DNA from: Stenotrophomonas sp. PS02289 | Lineage (GTDB): Bacteria > Pseudomonadota > Gammaproteobacteria > Xanthomonadales > Xanthomonadaceae | Assembly (NCBI RefSeq): GCF_029960115.1 | Contig: NZ_JASCOZ010000038.1 | Location: 1 to 33,034, forward strand | Reading direction: 5' to 3' | DNA: 33,034 nucleotides | Shown here: positions 16,806-25,539 of the stretch, piece after piece | How positions within the stretch are numbered: the first letter of the stretch is position 1 | Layout: each line of letters starts with the position of its first letter | Notes under the pieces: model-generated | What the model was told of the DNA's origin: nothing | The model's database searches: none | Seen by the model: only the letters and a program-made list of their open reading frames with translations | Program-made: the position numbers and the translations under genes

Positions 16806-17587
16806 CAGGACACCAGTTCATTGATCCGCGCGATCAGTTCTTCTTCGCGCGGCGGCTTGACCATGTAGTCGCTGGCCCCCTGGCGCAGCCCCCAGGCCCG
16901 GTCAGTGTCCATGGCCTTGGTGCTGACGATGATCACCGGGATGTCCTTGGTGGCCTCGTCGCGCTTGAGCCCACGGGTGGCCTGGAAACCACTGATGCCA
17001 GGCAGGACGACATCCATGAGGACCAGCTGCGGTGCGCATTCGCGCACCAGCTTCACGCCGTCCTCGGCGTTGTCTGCGACCAGTACTTCATGCCCGGCCT
17101 TTTCAAGCCATTGCGTGAACACCGCCCGGTCGGTCGGTGAATCCTCGATCAGAACGATACGAGCCATTGTGCCTTTCCCCCCTGGCCAGGCGTTTACGTA
17201 TGTGCGGATGGCACCCAGCAGTTCTTCCCGCGTGAAAGGCTTGGTCAGGTACTGCTCCGAGCCCACGATGCGCCCACGCGCCTTGTCGAACAGGCCGTCC
17301 TTGGAGGACAGCATGATCACCGGCGTGGATTTGAACAGCTGGTTGCCCTTGATCAGCGCGCAGGTCTGATAGCCGTCAAGGCGCGGCATCATGATGTCCA
17401 CGAAGATGATCTGCGGCTGCTGGTCGGCGATCTTGGCCAACGCCTCGAAACCATCGGTCGCGGTCACCACCTCGCAGCCTTCGCGCTTGAGTAGTGTTTC
17501 AGCGGTCCTGCGTATGGTCTTCGAATCGTCGATGACCATGACTCTCAGCCCTGCGAGTTCCCCACCCGCAGCCATGTTTTCAGTCAT
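16805..17587 (-). CDS. pilG-pilH: PilG and PilH response regulators in one continuous reading frame
   Basis: One uninterrupted frame of 260 residues encodes two CheY-like receivers. Residues 1-133 are PilG: IDDS (D20, D21), phospho-acceptor D64 in FVDIMMPRLDG, SSK near 96 and LTKPF around K116, ending TYVNA. Residues 141-260 are PilH, starting MARIVLIEDS, with LMDVVLPG, VSTKAMD and MVKPP. The joining residues WPGGKGT are encoded from 17188, where the codon TGG occupies the position at which I would expect a PilG stop. PilG drives pilus extension and PilH is thought to act as a phosphate sink or to promote retraction, so a covalent pair would be unusual. PilH keeps its own ATG at 17167 with a strong Shine-Dalgarno, so separate PilH (120 residues) is probably still made. 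A single-base sequencing error (TGA read as TGG) is the main alternative. The start at 17587 has GGGGA six bases upstream. Confidence 0.88.
   Translation of the reverse strand: MTENMAAGGELAGLRVMVIDDSKTIRRTAETLLKREGCEVVTATDGFEALAKIADQQPQIIFVDIMMPRLDGYQTCALIKGNQLFKSTPVIMLSSKDGLFDKARGRIVGSEQYLTKPFTREELLGAIRTYVNAWPGGKGTMARIVLIEDSPTDRAVFTQWLEKAGHEVLVADNAEDGVKLVRECAPQLVLMDVVLPGISGFQATRGLKRDEATKDIPVIIVSTKAMDTDRAWGLRQGASDYMVKPPREEELIARINELVS
17165..17182 (-). promoter_or_regulatory. Internal ribosome-binding site and start codon of pilH
   Basis: On the minus strand GGGGGGAAAGG (17182-17172) precedes the ATG at 17167 by four bases, a strong Shine-Dalgarno inside the joined pilG-pilH frame. It suggests that PilH is, or recently was, initiated independently. 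Confidence 0.7.
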
Positions 17588-17647
17588 TACCTTTCCCCGA
17601 GCGCGCGACGCTTGTGCCTGGTGTTTCGACGTCGCTGCGAAAGCGTA

Positions 17648-17676
17648 TCTATATCCCACCGGGCCTCCGGCATCAA
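17648..17676 (-). promoter_or_regulatory. Sigma-70-type promoter of the pil-chp operon
   Basis: On the minus strand TTGATG (17676-17671) is separated by exactly 17 bases from TATAGA (17653-17648), close to the consensus -35 and -10. Transcription would begin near 17641, leaving a leader of about 54 bases before the pilG ATG at 17587. No Clp/CRP-like palindrome was seen beside it. Confidence 0.65.
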
Positions 17677-17837
17677 GGGTCTGTCGTGCAACCCAAGCCA
17701 CTCGCGCCCCCGCCCGACCGTAGCACCCCAGAACTGCGCAAACCGTGAAGACGGCAAACGCAGCGTTCCGCCCAGTCAGGGAAGCCGGGCACCCCCGATT
17801 GAAGCTACCATCAGCGCCTGCCCGCCAGGTTGCGACC

Positions 17838-18784
<947 letters not shown>

Positions 18785-18788
<4 letters not shown>

Positions 18789-19672
18789 CTGCGACAGCTG
18801 CCCCCCTGCTGCCCCACCAGACGCGTGAGTCGCAACGACTGGGAGCCACCCTGGCGCTGTCGGCACTGGTCCACGGCCTGGTGATCCTCGGGGTCGGCTT
18901 TGCCGTCGCGGACAAGGCCGCGCTGGTGCCCACGCTGGATGTGATCTTCAGCCAGACCCAGACCCCGCTGACTCCCAAGCAGGCCGACTTCCTCGCCCAG
19001 GCCAACCAGCAGGGCGGCGGCGAACACGACACGGCACAGCGCCCACGCGACAACCAGGCCGGCATCGTGCCGCAGCCGCAGGCCGGGCTGTCGCCGATAC
19101 CGCAGCAACGGCAGGACGCGGCCCGTCCGCCGCCGCCGCAGGCACGCGTGGTGTCGACCCGCAACAGCCCGGACACCGTGGCCGATGCGCAGCCGCAACC
19201 CCTGCCCGAAGAGCCGCGGCCGGACGCACCGATGACCGCGCGCGAGCAGCGGGACGCGGACATGGCGCGGCTGGCCGCCGAAGTACACCTGCGCTCGGCG
19301 CAGTACGCCAAGCGTCCGAATCGCAAGTTCGTCTCCGCCAGTACCCGCGAGTACGCCTACGCCAACTACCTGCGGGCATGGGTGGATCGCGCCGAGCGTG
19401 TGGGCAACCTGAACTACCCGGACGAGGCGCGGCAGCGTCGGCTCGGGGGCCAGGTGGTGATTACCGTCGGGGTGCGTCGCGACGGCAGCGTGGAAAGCGC
19501 GCGCGTCCTGCGCAGCAGCGGCACGCCGCTGCTGGATGAAGCGGCGCTGCGCGTGGTGCGGCTGGCACAGCCCTACCCGCCGCTGCCCGAGAGCAAGGAC
19601 GACGTGGACATCCTGCAGGTCACCCGGACCTGGATGTTCCTGCCCGGCGGCGAGTTGCGCGACGACCGCTAG
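18785..19672 (+). CDS. tonB3: TonB-family energy transducer (TonB3-like)
   Basis: The 295-residue protein has a single N-terminal membrane anchor (about 21-42, SALVHGLVILGVGF), a Gln/Pro-rich periplasmic spacer (about 60-150) and a C-terminal TonB domain (about 208-290: LNYPDEARQRRLGGQVVITV, then GTPLLDEAALRVV and WMFLPGG). TonB proteins couple proton-motive force to outer-membrane processes. In P. aeruginosa the gene at this exact place, tonB3, is needed for twitching motility and pilus assembly rather than iron uptake; the shared neighbourhood suggests the same here. No exbB/exbD genes are nearby. It is translationally coupled to gshB and converges with tsaB with only seven bases between stops. 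Confidence 0.88.
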
Positions 19673-19679
19673 GGAACGA

Positions 19680-20384
19680 TTACCCCTGCTTCGCCGCCCG
19701 TGCGGCCTGCTGTTCGACCAGGGTCAAGGCGACGTTGTTGCGCAGATACGCCGGTTCCACCCGTTCCGGCGCGGTGACCTCACCGCGCGCGAACATCGGC
19801 ACCGCCAGCGCCAGCACATCCGAAGCGCGGGGCAATGCCTGCGCCTCCACGCCCTCCAGCTGCCCGGCCAGACGTGCAGCGAGCAGCCCCTCGGCGGCGG
19901 CGAAGCCGGTCCCCACGCCGAACCAGCGACTGCCCTCCGGCAGATCCACCGCCTCCGGGGCACACACAACTTCCTCGCCCTGCAGCTGCCACGCGCCGTC
20001 CACCCGCACCTGGCGGGCCACGTAGACCTCGCCCATGCGCGCATCGATGCTGGCCAGCACCTGGTCGTGTCCTGCGGGTGCGCGCAGCGCCAAGGCCTGC
20101 AGGGTCGATACCGGAATCAGGGGCCGGTCCAGCGCCAGTGCGATGCCCTGCGCAATGGCAATGGCCAGACGCACGCCGGTGAATGCGCCCGGACCCCGGC
20201 CCAGGGCGATCGCGTCCAGCTGCGAGCGCGCCACCCCGGCCTCGGCCAGCACCGCCTCCGCCCAGGGCAGGCTGAGTTCGGCATGGCGACGCGGAGCCAG
20301 TTCGAACCGCTCATGCACCTCGCCATCGACGTAGACGGCAACGGAACAGGCTTCGGTGGCGGTTTCAAAGGCAAGCAGTTTCAT
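19680..20384 (-). CDS. tsaB: tRNA threonylcarbamoyladenosine biosynthesis protein TsaB
   Basis: TsaB is the non-catalytic partner of TsaD in making t6A37 on ANN-decoding tRNAs. The 234-residue product begins MKLLAFETATEACSVAVY and contains RHAELSLPW, GRGPGAFTGVRLAIAIAQGI and DARMGEVYVA, all typical of the ASKHA-fold TsaB. It follows the YoaA-type helicase by 17 bases on the same strand; the yoaA-tsaB pairing is also found in E. coli, which supports both assignments. Confidence 0.95.
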   Translation of the reverse strand: MKLLAFETATEACSVAVYVDGEVHERFELAPRRHAELSLPWAEAVLAEAGVARSQLDAIALGRGPGAFTGVRLAIAIAQGIALALDRPLIPVSTLQALALRAPAGHDQVLASIDARMGEVYVARQVRVDGAWQLQGEEVVCAPEAVDLPEGSRWFGVGTGFAAAEGLLAARLAGQLEGVEAQALPRASDVLALAVPMFARGEVTAPERVEPAYLRNNVALTLVEQQAARAAKQG

Positions 20385-20401
20385 GGGCGCAGCGGGTGAA
20401 C

Positions 20402-22438
20402 TCAGAACAGGGAGGTGGGAAACGGAGCATCGTCAGCCGACACGGCCAGCGGCTGCGGGTCGTCATCGGCAGGCCGCCATTGTGGCGCAAAGAAGGCCTG
20501 GACATCGGCGAGCAGGCGGGTGCGGCGGAACGGCGGCAGCGAGTCCATGAAGATGCGGCCATAGCCCCGCGTGGTCAGACGCGGATCGCACAGCACCAGC
20601 ACGCCGCGATCAGACTCGCTGCGGATCAGCCGCCCCACCCCCTGCTTCAGTGCGATCACCGCCTGCGGCAGCTGCTCGTCGCGGAAAGGATTCCCCCCTT
20701 CGCGGCGGATCGCCTCCAACCGTGCCTCGAACACCGGATCATCCGGTGCCGCGAAGGGCAGTTTGTCGATCACCACCACGCTGAGCGCGTCGCCGACCAC
20801 GTCCACGCCCTCGCGGAAGCTGGCAGAACCGAGCAGCACACCATTGCCGGATTCACGGAAACGCTGCAGCAAGGTCGCACGCGGAGCCTCGCCCTGCACG
20901 AACAACGGCCACGGGGCATCGCGCAACGCTTCGGCGGCCTCACGCAGCGCACGGTGCGAGGCAAACAGCAGGAAGGCGCGTCCACCCGACGCTTCCAGCA
21001 CCGGGGTCAGCGCGGCGATCAACGCGGTACCGAAACCACGCGCGGCCGGGTCCGGTAGGCCTTCGGGCAGATAGCACAGCGCCTGGCGCTCCCACTCGAA
21101 GGGGCTGGGCTGCAGCAGGGTGATCGGATCATCCAGCCCCAGCCGCTGGGCGATGTGTTCAAAGTGACCATCCACGGTCAAGGTCGCCGAGGTGAACACC
21201 CACGCCGCCAGCGAACGCTGGCGATGCTCGCGCAGCGGGCCGGACACGTCCATGGGCGTGCGCTGGCATCGGAATCCACGCGGGGTGAGTTCATACCACA
21301 GCACATCGGCAGCGGCCGGCGCATGCGCCGGGTCGGCGTCGAAGTCCAGCAGCGGCAGGTCATCTCCCAGCCAGCGCGACAGCCGCGACACCGCCTCCTG
21401 CGCGCGTGCATGGCAGGCATCCAGCCCGGGGGAAGCCTCGCGCACACCGTCGAGGGTATCGCGCAGGATCACCAGCGCGCTCATCGCGGCATCGAAACCC
21501 TCGCGCACCTGCGGCACGGCCAGCGCCCGCCATTGGGTGCCGCGTGAGGGCATGCCCTCCATCGCCCCGCGCAGGTCGCGCAGGGTCTGCTCCAGTGTTG
21601 CCGCTGGTGCCTGCAGGGCGGCCTGTGCACCGCCGACGCTGCGGCTTTCAGCCAGGCAGTCACGGGCCAGTTCCTGCCAGGGGCGCATGCCAAATCCTTC
21701 ACCGAAGAAGTTGGCAGCCAGCTCGGGCACCTGGTGGGCTTCATCGATCACGAACGCCTGCGCACCCGGCAGGATTTCGCCGAATCCTTCCTGCTTCAGG
21801 GCCAGGTCGGCCAACAGCAGGTGATGGTTCACCACGACCACATCCGCGGCCTGGGCGCGCTGGCGCGCCTGCACGACGAAACAGTCGGACCAGAACGGAC
21901 ACTCGGTGCCCAGGCAGTTGTCCACCGTGGAGGTCACCATCGGGAACAGCGGCGAGTCCTCCGGCAGCGCATCAAGCTCGGCCATGTCGCCGTGCCGGGT
22001 GCGCCCGGACCAGGCCAGGATGCGCTGGAACTGGGCGACCTGCTCGGGGTTGCTGAAACGGGGTTCGCCGCGTGCCTGCTGCAGGCGATAGCGGCACAGG
22101 TAATTGGCGCGCCCCTTCAACAGCGCGCTGCTGTGGCCCACTCCCAGCGCGGCGCGCACGCGGGGTAGATCGCGGTGATAGAGCTGGTCCTGCAGCGCGC
22201 GGGTGCCGGTGGAGATGATGATCTTCAGCCCGGAAAGCAACGCCGGCACCAGGTAGGCGAAGGTCTTTCCGGTTCCGGTGCCGGCCTCGGCCAGCAGCAC
22301 GTCACGCTGCTCGAACGCGTCTGCGATTGCTGCGGTCAAGCGCAGCTGCGCAGGCCGTGCGACAAACGCATCCAGATGGCTGGCAAGCGTACCGCCCTCA
22401 CTGAGGGCTTCGCTGCTGGCGTGGGCAAGACCGATCAT
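20402..22438 (-). CDS. yoaA: ATP-dependent DNA helicase of the DinG/YoaA (XPD-like, Fe-S) family
   Basis: The 678-residue superfamily 2 helicase has Walker A AGTGTGKT (52-59), four cysteines placed to bind a 4Fe-4S cluster (C115, C175, C180, C186), DEAH (232-235), VFTSATL and a C-terminal QGVGRLIRSESDRG motif VI. It should unwind DNA 5' to 3' and help in repair or stalled replication; in E. coli YoaA works with the HolC (chi) subunit. YoaA is preferred over DinG because of the adjacent tsaB and the length. The start at 22438 lacks a clear Shine-Dalgarno. It probably belongs to an operon mrcB-lipoprotein-yoaA-tsaB with gaps of 17-24 bases. Confidence 0.93.
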   Translation of the reverse strand: MIGLAHASSEALSEGGTLASHLDAFVARPAQLRLTAAIADAFEQRDVLLAEAGTGTGKTFAYLVPALLSGLKIIISTGTRALQDQLYHRDLPRVRAALGVGHSSALLKGRANYLCRYRLQQARGEPRFSNPEQVAQFQRILAWSGRTRHGDMAELDALPEDSPLFPMVTSTVDNCLGTECPFWSDCFVVQARQRAQAADVVVVNHHLLLADLALKQEGFGEILPGAQAFVIDEAHQVPELAANFFGEGFGMRPWQELARDCLAESRSVGGAQAALQAPAATLEQTLRDLRGAMEGMPSRGTQWRALAVPQVREGFDAAMSALVILRDTLDGVREASPGLDACHARAQEAVSRLSRWLGDDLPLLDFDADPAHAPAAADVLWYELTPRGFRCQRTPMDVSGPLREHRQRSLAAWVFTSATLTVDGHFEHIAQRLGLDDPITLLQPSPFEWERQALCYLPEGLPDPAARGFGTALIAALTPVLEASGGRAFLLFASHRALREAAEALRDAPWPLFVQGEAPRATLLQRFRESGNGVLLGSASFREGVDVVGDALSVVVIDKLPFAAPDDPVFEARLEAIRREGGNPFRDEQLPQAVIALKQGVGRLIRSESDRGVLVLCDPRLTTRGYGRIFMDSLPPFRRTRLLADVQAFFAPQWRPADDDPQPLAVSADDAPFPTSLF

Positions 22439-22462
22439 GCGGTCATTGTACGACCCGTGGTT

Positions 22463-22981
22463 TCAATACCGCTTGATGCCCGGCACCGTGCAGCCCTCGA
22501 TCTGGGCATGCGCGGAAACCGCGTTTTCCTGTTCGCCCCGGGCCAGACGGGACTGTTCGATGGTGGCCCAGTGACGGCGGCACAGCGGACCGGTCTTTGA
22601 GCCCATATCCACCGCCTTGCGGGCCAGTACCTCCGCCTGTGCCCAGTCGCCCTGCAGCAGGGCCACCTCGGCGCGCTCCTGCAGGACCGCCGGGTCCCCC
22701 TCCGACACCTGCAGTGCCTGGTCGAGCGCCTGCGCGGCCCCGGCCAGATCGCCGGCCTGGCGCTTGCCCTGCGCCACGACGCGCAGGTCTTCGACCCCAC
22801 CGTCGCGCAGCGGCTGCACGTCCAGCTCGGTGTCGTCCTTGCCCGCGGCCGCCTCGACCGCCGCCAGGCGCTGCGCAGGTGACGTAGTGTCAACCGGCTT
22901 GACCGGCGCGGTCGAAGACACGCAGGCGGCCAACACCAGTGAAGTGGCGACAGCGAGAATTGAATGACGGAGCGGAATCAT
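22463..22981 (-). CDS. TPR-type outer-membrane lipoprotein, probable PBP1b activator (LpoP-like)
   Basis: The 172-residue protein has a lipoprotein signal peptide (basic start, hydrophobic core, lipobox LAAC with Cys20). It continues with a flexible Pro/Thr/Ala stretch and then a compact helical region (about 65-160) of TPR character (QAGDLAGAAQALDQALQ, LLQGDWAQAEVLARKAV). C134 and C164 could form a disulfide. It lies 22 bases after mrcB on the same strand. In P. aeruginosa the outer-membrane activator of PBP1b, LpoP, is a TPR lipoprotein encoded next to the PBP1b gene, so size, fold and position all fit. The functional assignment rests on context and fold, not on a sequence search. Confidence 0.75.
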   Translation of the reverse strand: MIPLRHSILAVATSLVLAACVSSTAPVKPVDTTSPAQRLAAVEAAAGKDDTELDVQPLRDGGVEDLRVVAQGKRQAGDLAGAAQALDQALQVSEGDPAVLQERAEVALLQGDWAQAEVLARKAVDMGSKTGPLCRRHWATIEQSRLARGEQENAVSAHAQIEGCTVPGIKRY

Positions 22982-23003
22982 ATGCAGCAGCCTCTAAGAC
23001 GGC

Positions 23004-25448
23004 TCAACGAGCCGGGGGAGTGGCCGCCGGGGTGGCGGCGGCCGGCTCAGGTGCCGGCTCGGGTTTCTTGTCCAGTCCAAACCAGCTGCGCCAACCGCCG
23101 CCTTCGCTCTGTCCTTCGCCGCCCTCGCCTTCTGGCAGGCTGGGTGGCGTGCAGGCGGCGTAGGCCGGCGCGTAGCCCACCACGAACGGGAAGCGACGCG
23201 CGCCCGGACAGGCTTCGTCGGTGGCCGCCATGCCGCCGGCTTCGACCGGCTGCCAGTCCAGTCCCTTGTTGTTGACCTTCAACGGCGCGGTGGGCAGGCG
23301 ACTGAAGATGCCCGACCACACCCGCATCGCACCGGTGGCACCAAACAGACCAGTCTGCTCGTTCTGGTCATTGCCCATCCAGACCACCGCCAGGTGGTCC
23401 CCGGTGTAGCCGGCATACCAGCTGTCGCGGCCGTCGTTGGAGGTGCCGGTCTTGCCCGCGGCCTGCAGACGGCTCAAGCCGTCGGCATTGAGGCGCTGCG
23501 CGGTGCCACTGGAGACCACCTGCTGCAGGCCGATGCTGATCAGGTTGGCCGCGATGGAATCGCCTTCCTGGGCCGGGGCCGGCGTCTTGTCGTAGCGCTT
23601 GAGCAGCTTGCCCTGCGGGTCCAGCACGCCGCGCACCGCATGCAGCGGCTGGATCTCACCGCCGGAGGCCAGGAACTGGTACAGCTGGGCCATCGCATAG
23701 GGGCTCTGGTCGGTCGAGCCCAGGATCACCGACGGATTGCTGTCCGCCTTGAGTCCGGCCAGCACGTGGATCAGCTGGGTGACACGCTCCGGCCCGACCT
23801 GCATGCCCACGCGCACCGTGGCCTGGTTGTAGGAATGCGCCAGTGCATCGACCAGACGCACCGTGCCGTGGCTGCGGTTGTCCGCGTTGCCCGGCGTCCA
23901 GCGCTTGCCGCGGCTGAGCTGCACGGTCACCGGCGAATCGTCGACGAAGGTGGCCAGCGAATATTTGTCCGGCTGCGCCAGCGCCAGCAGATACACGAAC
24001 GGCTTGAGCAGCGAGCCGACCGGGCGCTGTGCTTCGATGGCCCGGTTGAACCCGGGTTCGGCCACGTCACGGCTGCCGACCACCGCCAGCACGTCACCGT
24101 TGTGCACGTCGGTCAGCACCAGGCCCGCCTGCAGTTCCGGACGGCGCTTGTTCTCCAGCGACTTGATCGTCCGGGTGACCGAGCCTTCGGCATACGCCTG
24201 GGCCGAGGGCGACATGCCGGTCATGACGCTCAGTCCGGCTCCCTGCAGGACCGATTCGGGGTAGTCATGGCCCAGCTGGCGACGCACCAGGTCCACGTAG
24301 GCCGGGAAGCGGTTGGCGGCGATCAGGCCCGGCGTTTTGGGCACGCCCAGCGGAGCCTTCATCGCGCGCTGCAGCTCTGCGTCGTCGATCAGGCCGTTCT
24401 CGTGCAGTTTGCCGAGCACGAAGTTGCGACGATCCAGCGCACGCTCGGGGTTGCGGCGCGGGTCGTAGTAGGACGGTCCCTTGACCAGCCCGATCAGCAG
24501 CGCGATGTGCTCGGTATTGAGCGAGGAAAGGTCGCGCCCGAACCAGAACTCGGCGCCGGAGGACATGCCATGGATGGCCTGGCTGCCACGCTGCCCCAGG
24601 TACACCTGGTTGAGGTAGGCCTCCAGGATGGTGCGCTTGTCGTAGCGCGCTTCCATGATCAGCGCGTACAGCACCTCGTTGAACTTGCGCGTGACCGTCT
24701 GCTCCTTGCCGATCCCGAGCAGCCCGCTGCGGGCCAGCTGCTGGGTCAGCGTGGACGCACCCTGCCGGCTCTGCCCACCCGAACGCACGGTGACCCATAT
24801 GGCGCGGACGATGCCGCTCAGGTCGATGCCGTGGTGGCGATTGAAGTCCTTGTCTTCCACGGCCTGCAGGCCGGTGACCAGCAGCTCGGGCGTCTCTTCC
24901 AGACGCACCAGGCGGCGTTCTTCCTGCTTCTGGCCGTACAGGGTGGCGATGCGCGCCGGATCCAGGCGCGCGGCTTTCAGGGCCTTGCGGCTGGCGGCAT
25001 CGCGCAGCGAGGCAATCTGCCCACCGGACACCGTCAGTTCGACCCGGCGCGGAGCGACCGGGCCGTCCACGTCGTTGTAGCCACGGCTGGAAATGACAAA
25101 GCGCCCACCGTTCTGGCTGAACGTCGCCGGCGAGGTACCGGTACCGTCGTCGCGGTACGCCGCGGCCGCCAGCTCGGTCTTCAGCGTCTGCACGTCCATG
25201 GCCACACCTGGGGCCAGCACCAGCGGCCGCGCATACACGCGGGTGGGGATCTGCCAACGCAGCTCACCGAAACGCTGGGTGACCTGGGTGTTCAGGTACA
25301 CGGTGTACGGGATCAGAAAGCCCAGCGCCAGCGCAAAGGCCGCCATGCCCCAGGTGATCAGACGACTGCGCCAGCGCGGCCAGCGGCTTTCGGTGTCGTC
25401 GTCAAACGCGTCAGTGTCGTCGGAATCGTAGCGTGGGGGCACGGGCAT
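23004..25448 (-). CDS. mrcB: Penicillin-binding protein 1B (bifunctional peptidoglycan synthase)
   Basis: PBP1b polymerises lipid II into glycan strands and cross-links the peptides. The 814-residue product has a short acidic cytoplasmic tail, one membrane helix (about 31-53) and a UB2H-like region (about 65-160). The GT51 glycosyltransferase domain has catalytic Glu198 in EDKDFNRHHG and QGASTLTQQLAR (229-240). The transpeptidase domain has Ser479 in SLLK, SYN (539-541) and KTGTS (666-670). The C-terminal tail (about 765-814) is Gly/Glu/Pro/Ala-rich and probably disordered. The UB2H domain is where outer-membrane lipoprotein activators dock in E. coli, consistent with the lipoprotein gene that follows. 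It is divergent from the glycosyltransferase with 91 bases between starts. Confidence 0.96.
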   Translation of the reverse strand: MPVPPRYDSDDTDAFDDDTESRWPRWRSRLITWGMAAFALALGFLIPYTVYLNTQVTQRFGELRWQIPTRVYARPLVLAPGVAMDVQTLKTELAAAAYRDDGTGTSPATFSQNGGRFVISSRGYNDVDGPVAPRRVELTVSGGQIASLRDAASRKALKAARLDPARIATLYGQKQEERRLVRLEETPELLVTGLQAVEDKDFNRHHGIDLSGIVRAIWVTVRSGGQSRQGASTLTQQLARSGLLGIGKEQTVTRKFNEVLYALIMEARYDKRTILEAYLNQVYLGQRGSQAIHGMSSGAEFWFGRDLSSLNTEHIALLIGLVKGPSYYDPRRNPERALDRRNFVLGKLHENGLIDDAELQRAMKAPLGVPKTPGLIAANRFPAYVDLVRRQLGHDYPESVLQGAGLSVMTGMSPSAQAYAEGSVTRTIKSLENKRRPELQAGLVLTDVHNGDVLAVVGSRDVAEPGFNRAIEAQRPVGSLLKPFVYLLALAQPDKYSLATFVDDSPVTVQLSRGKRWTPGNADNRSHGTVRLVDALAHSYNQATVRVGMQVGPERVTQLIHVLAGLKADSNPSVILGSTDQSPYAMAQLYQFLASGGEIQPLHAVRGVLDPQGKLLKRYDKTPAPAQEGDSIAANLISIGLQQVVSSGTAQRLNADGLSRLQAAGKTGTSNDGRDSWYAGYTGDHLAVVWMGNDQNEQTGLFGATGAMRVWSGIFSRLPTAPLKVNNKGLDWQPVEAGGMAATDEACPGARRFPFVVGYAPAYAACTPPSLPEGEGGEGQSEGGGWRSWFGLDKKPEPAPEPAAATPAATPPAR

Positions 25449-25539
25449 GCAAGAATGTAAATGTCGGGCGAGTCTAGCGCAGCCACGGTGGCGCGCGTGT
25501 TCCCGGCCTGTTCCCCGCTTAAGCTGGAGTTGTAACGGG

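Noticed and set aside
17624-17642. Five-base inverted repeat TTTCG/CGAAA in the pilG leader
   Set aside because: The arms are short and the loop nine bases; there is no further evidence for an operator or attenuator.
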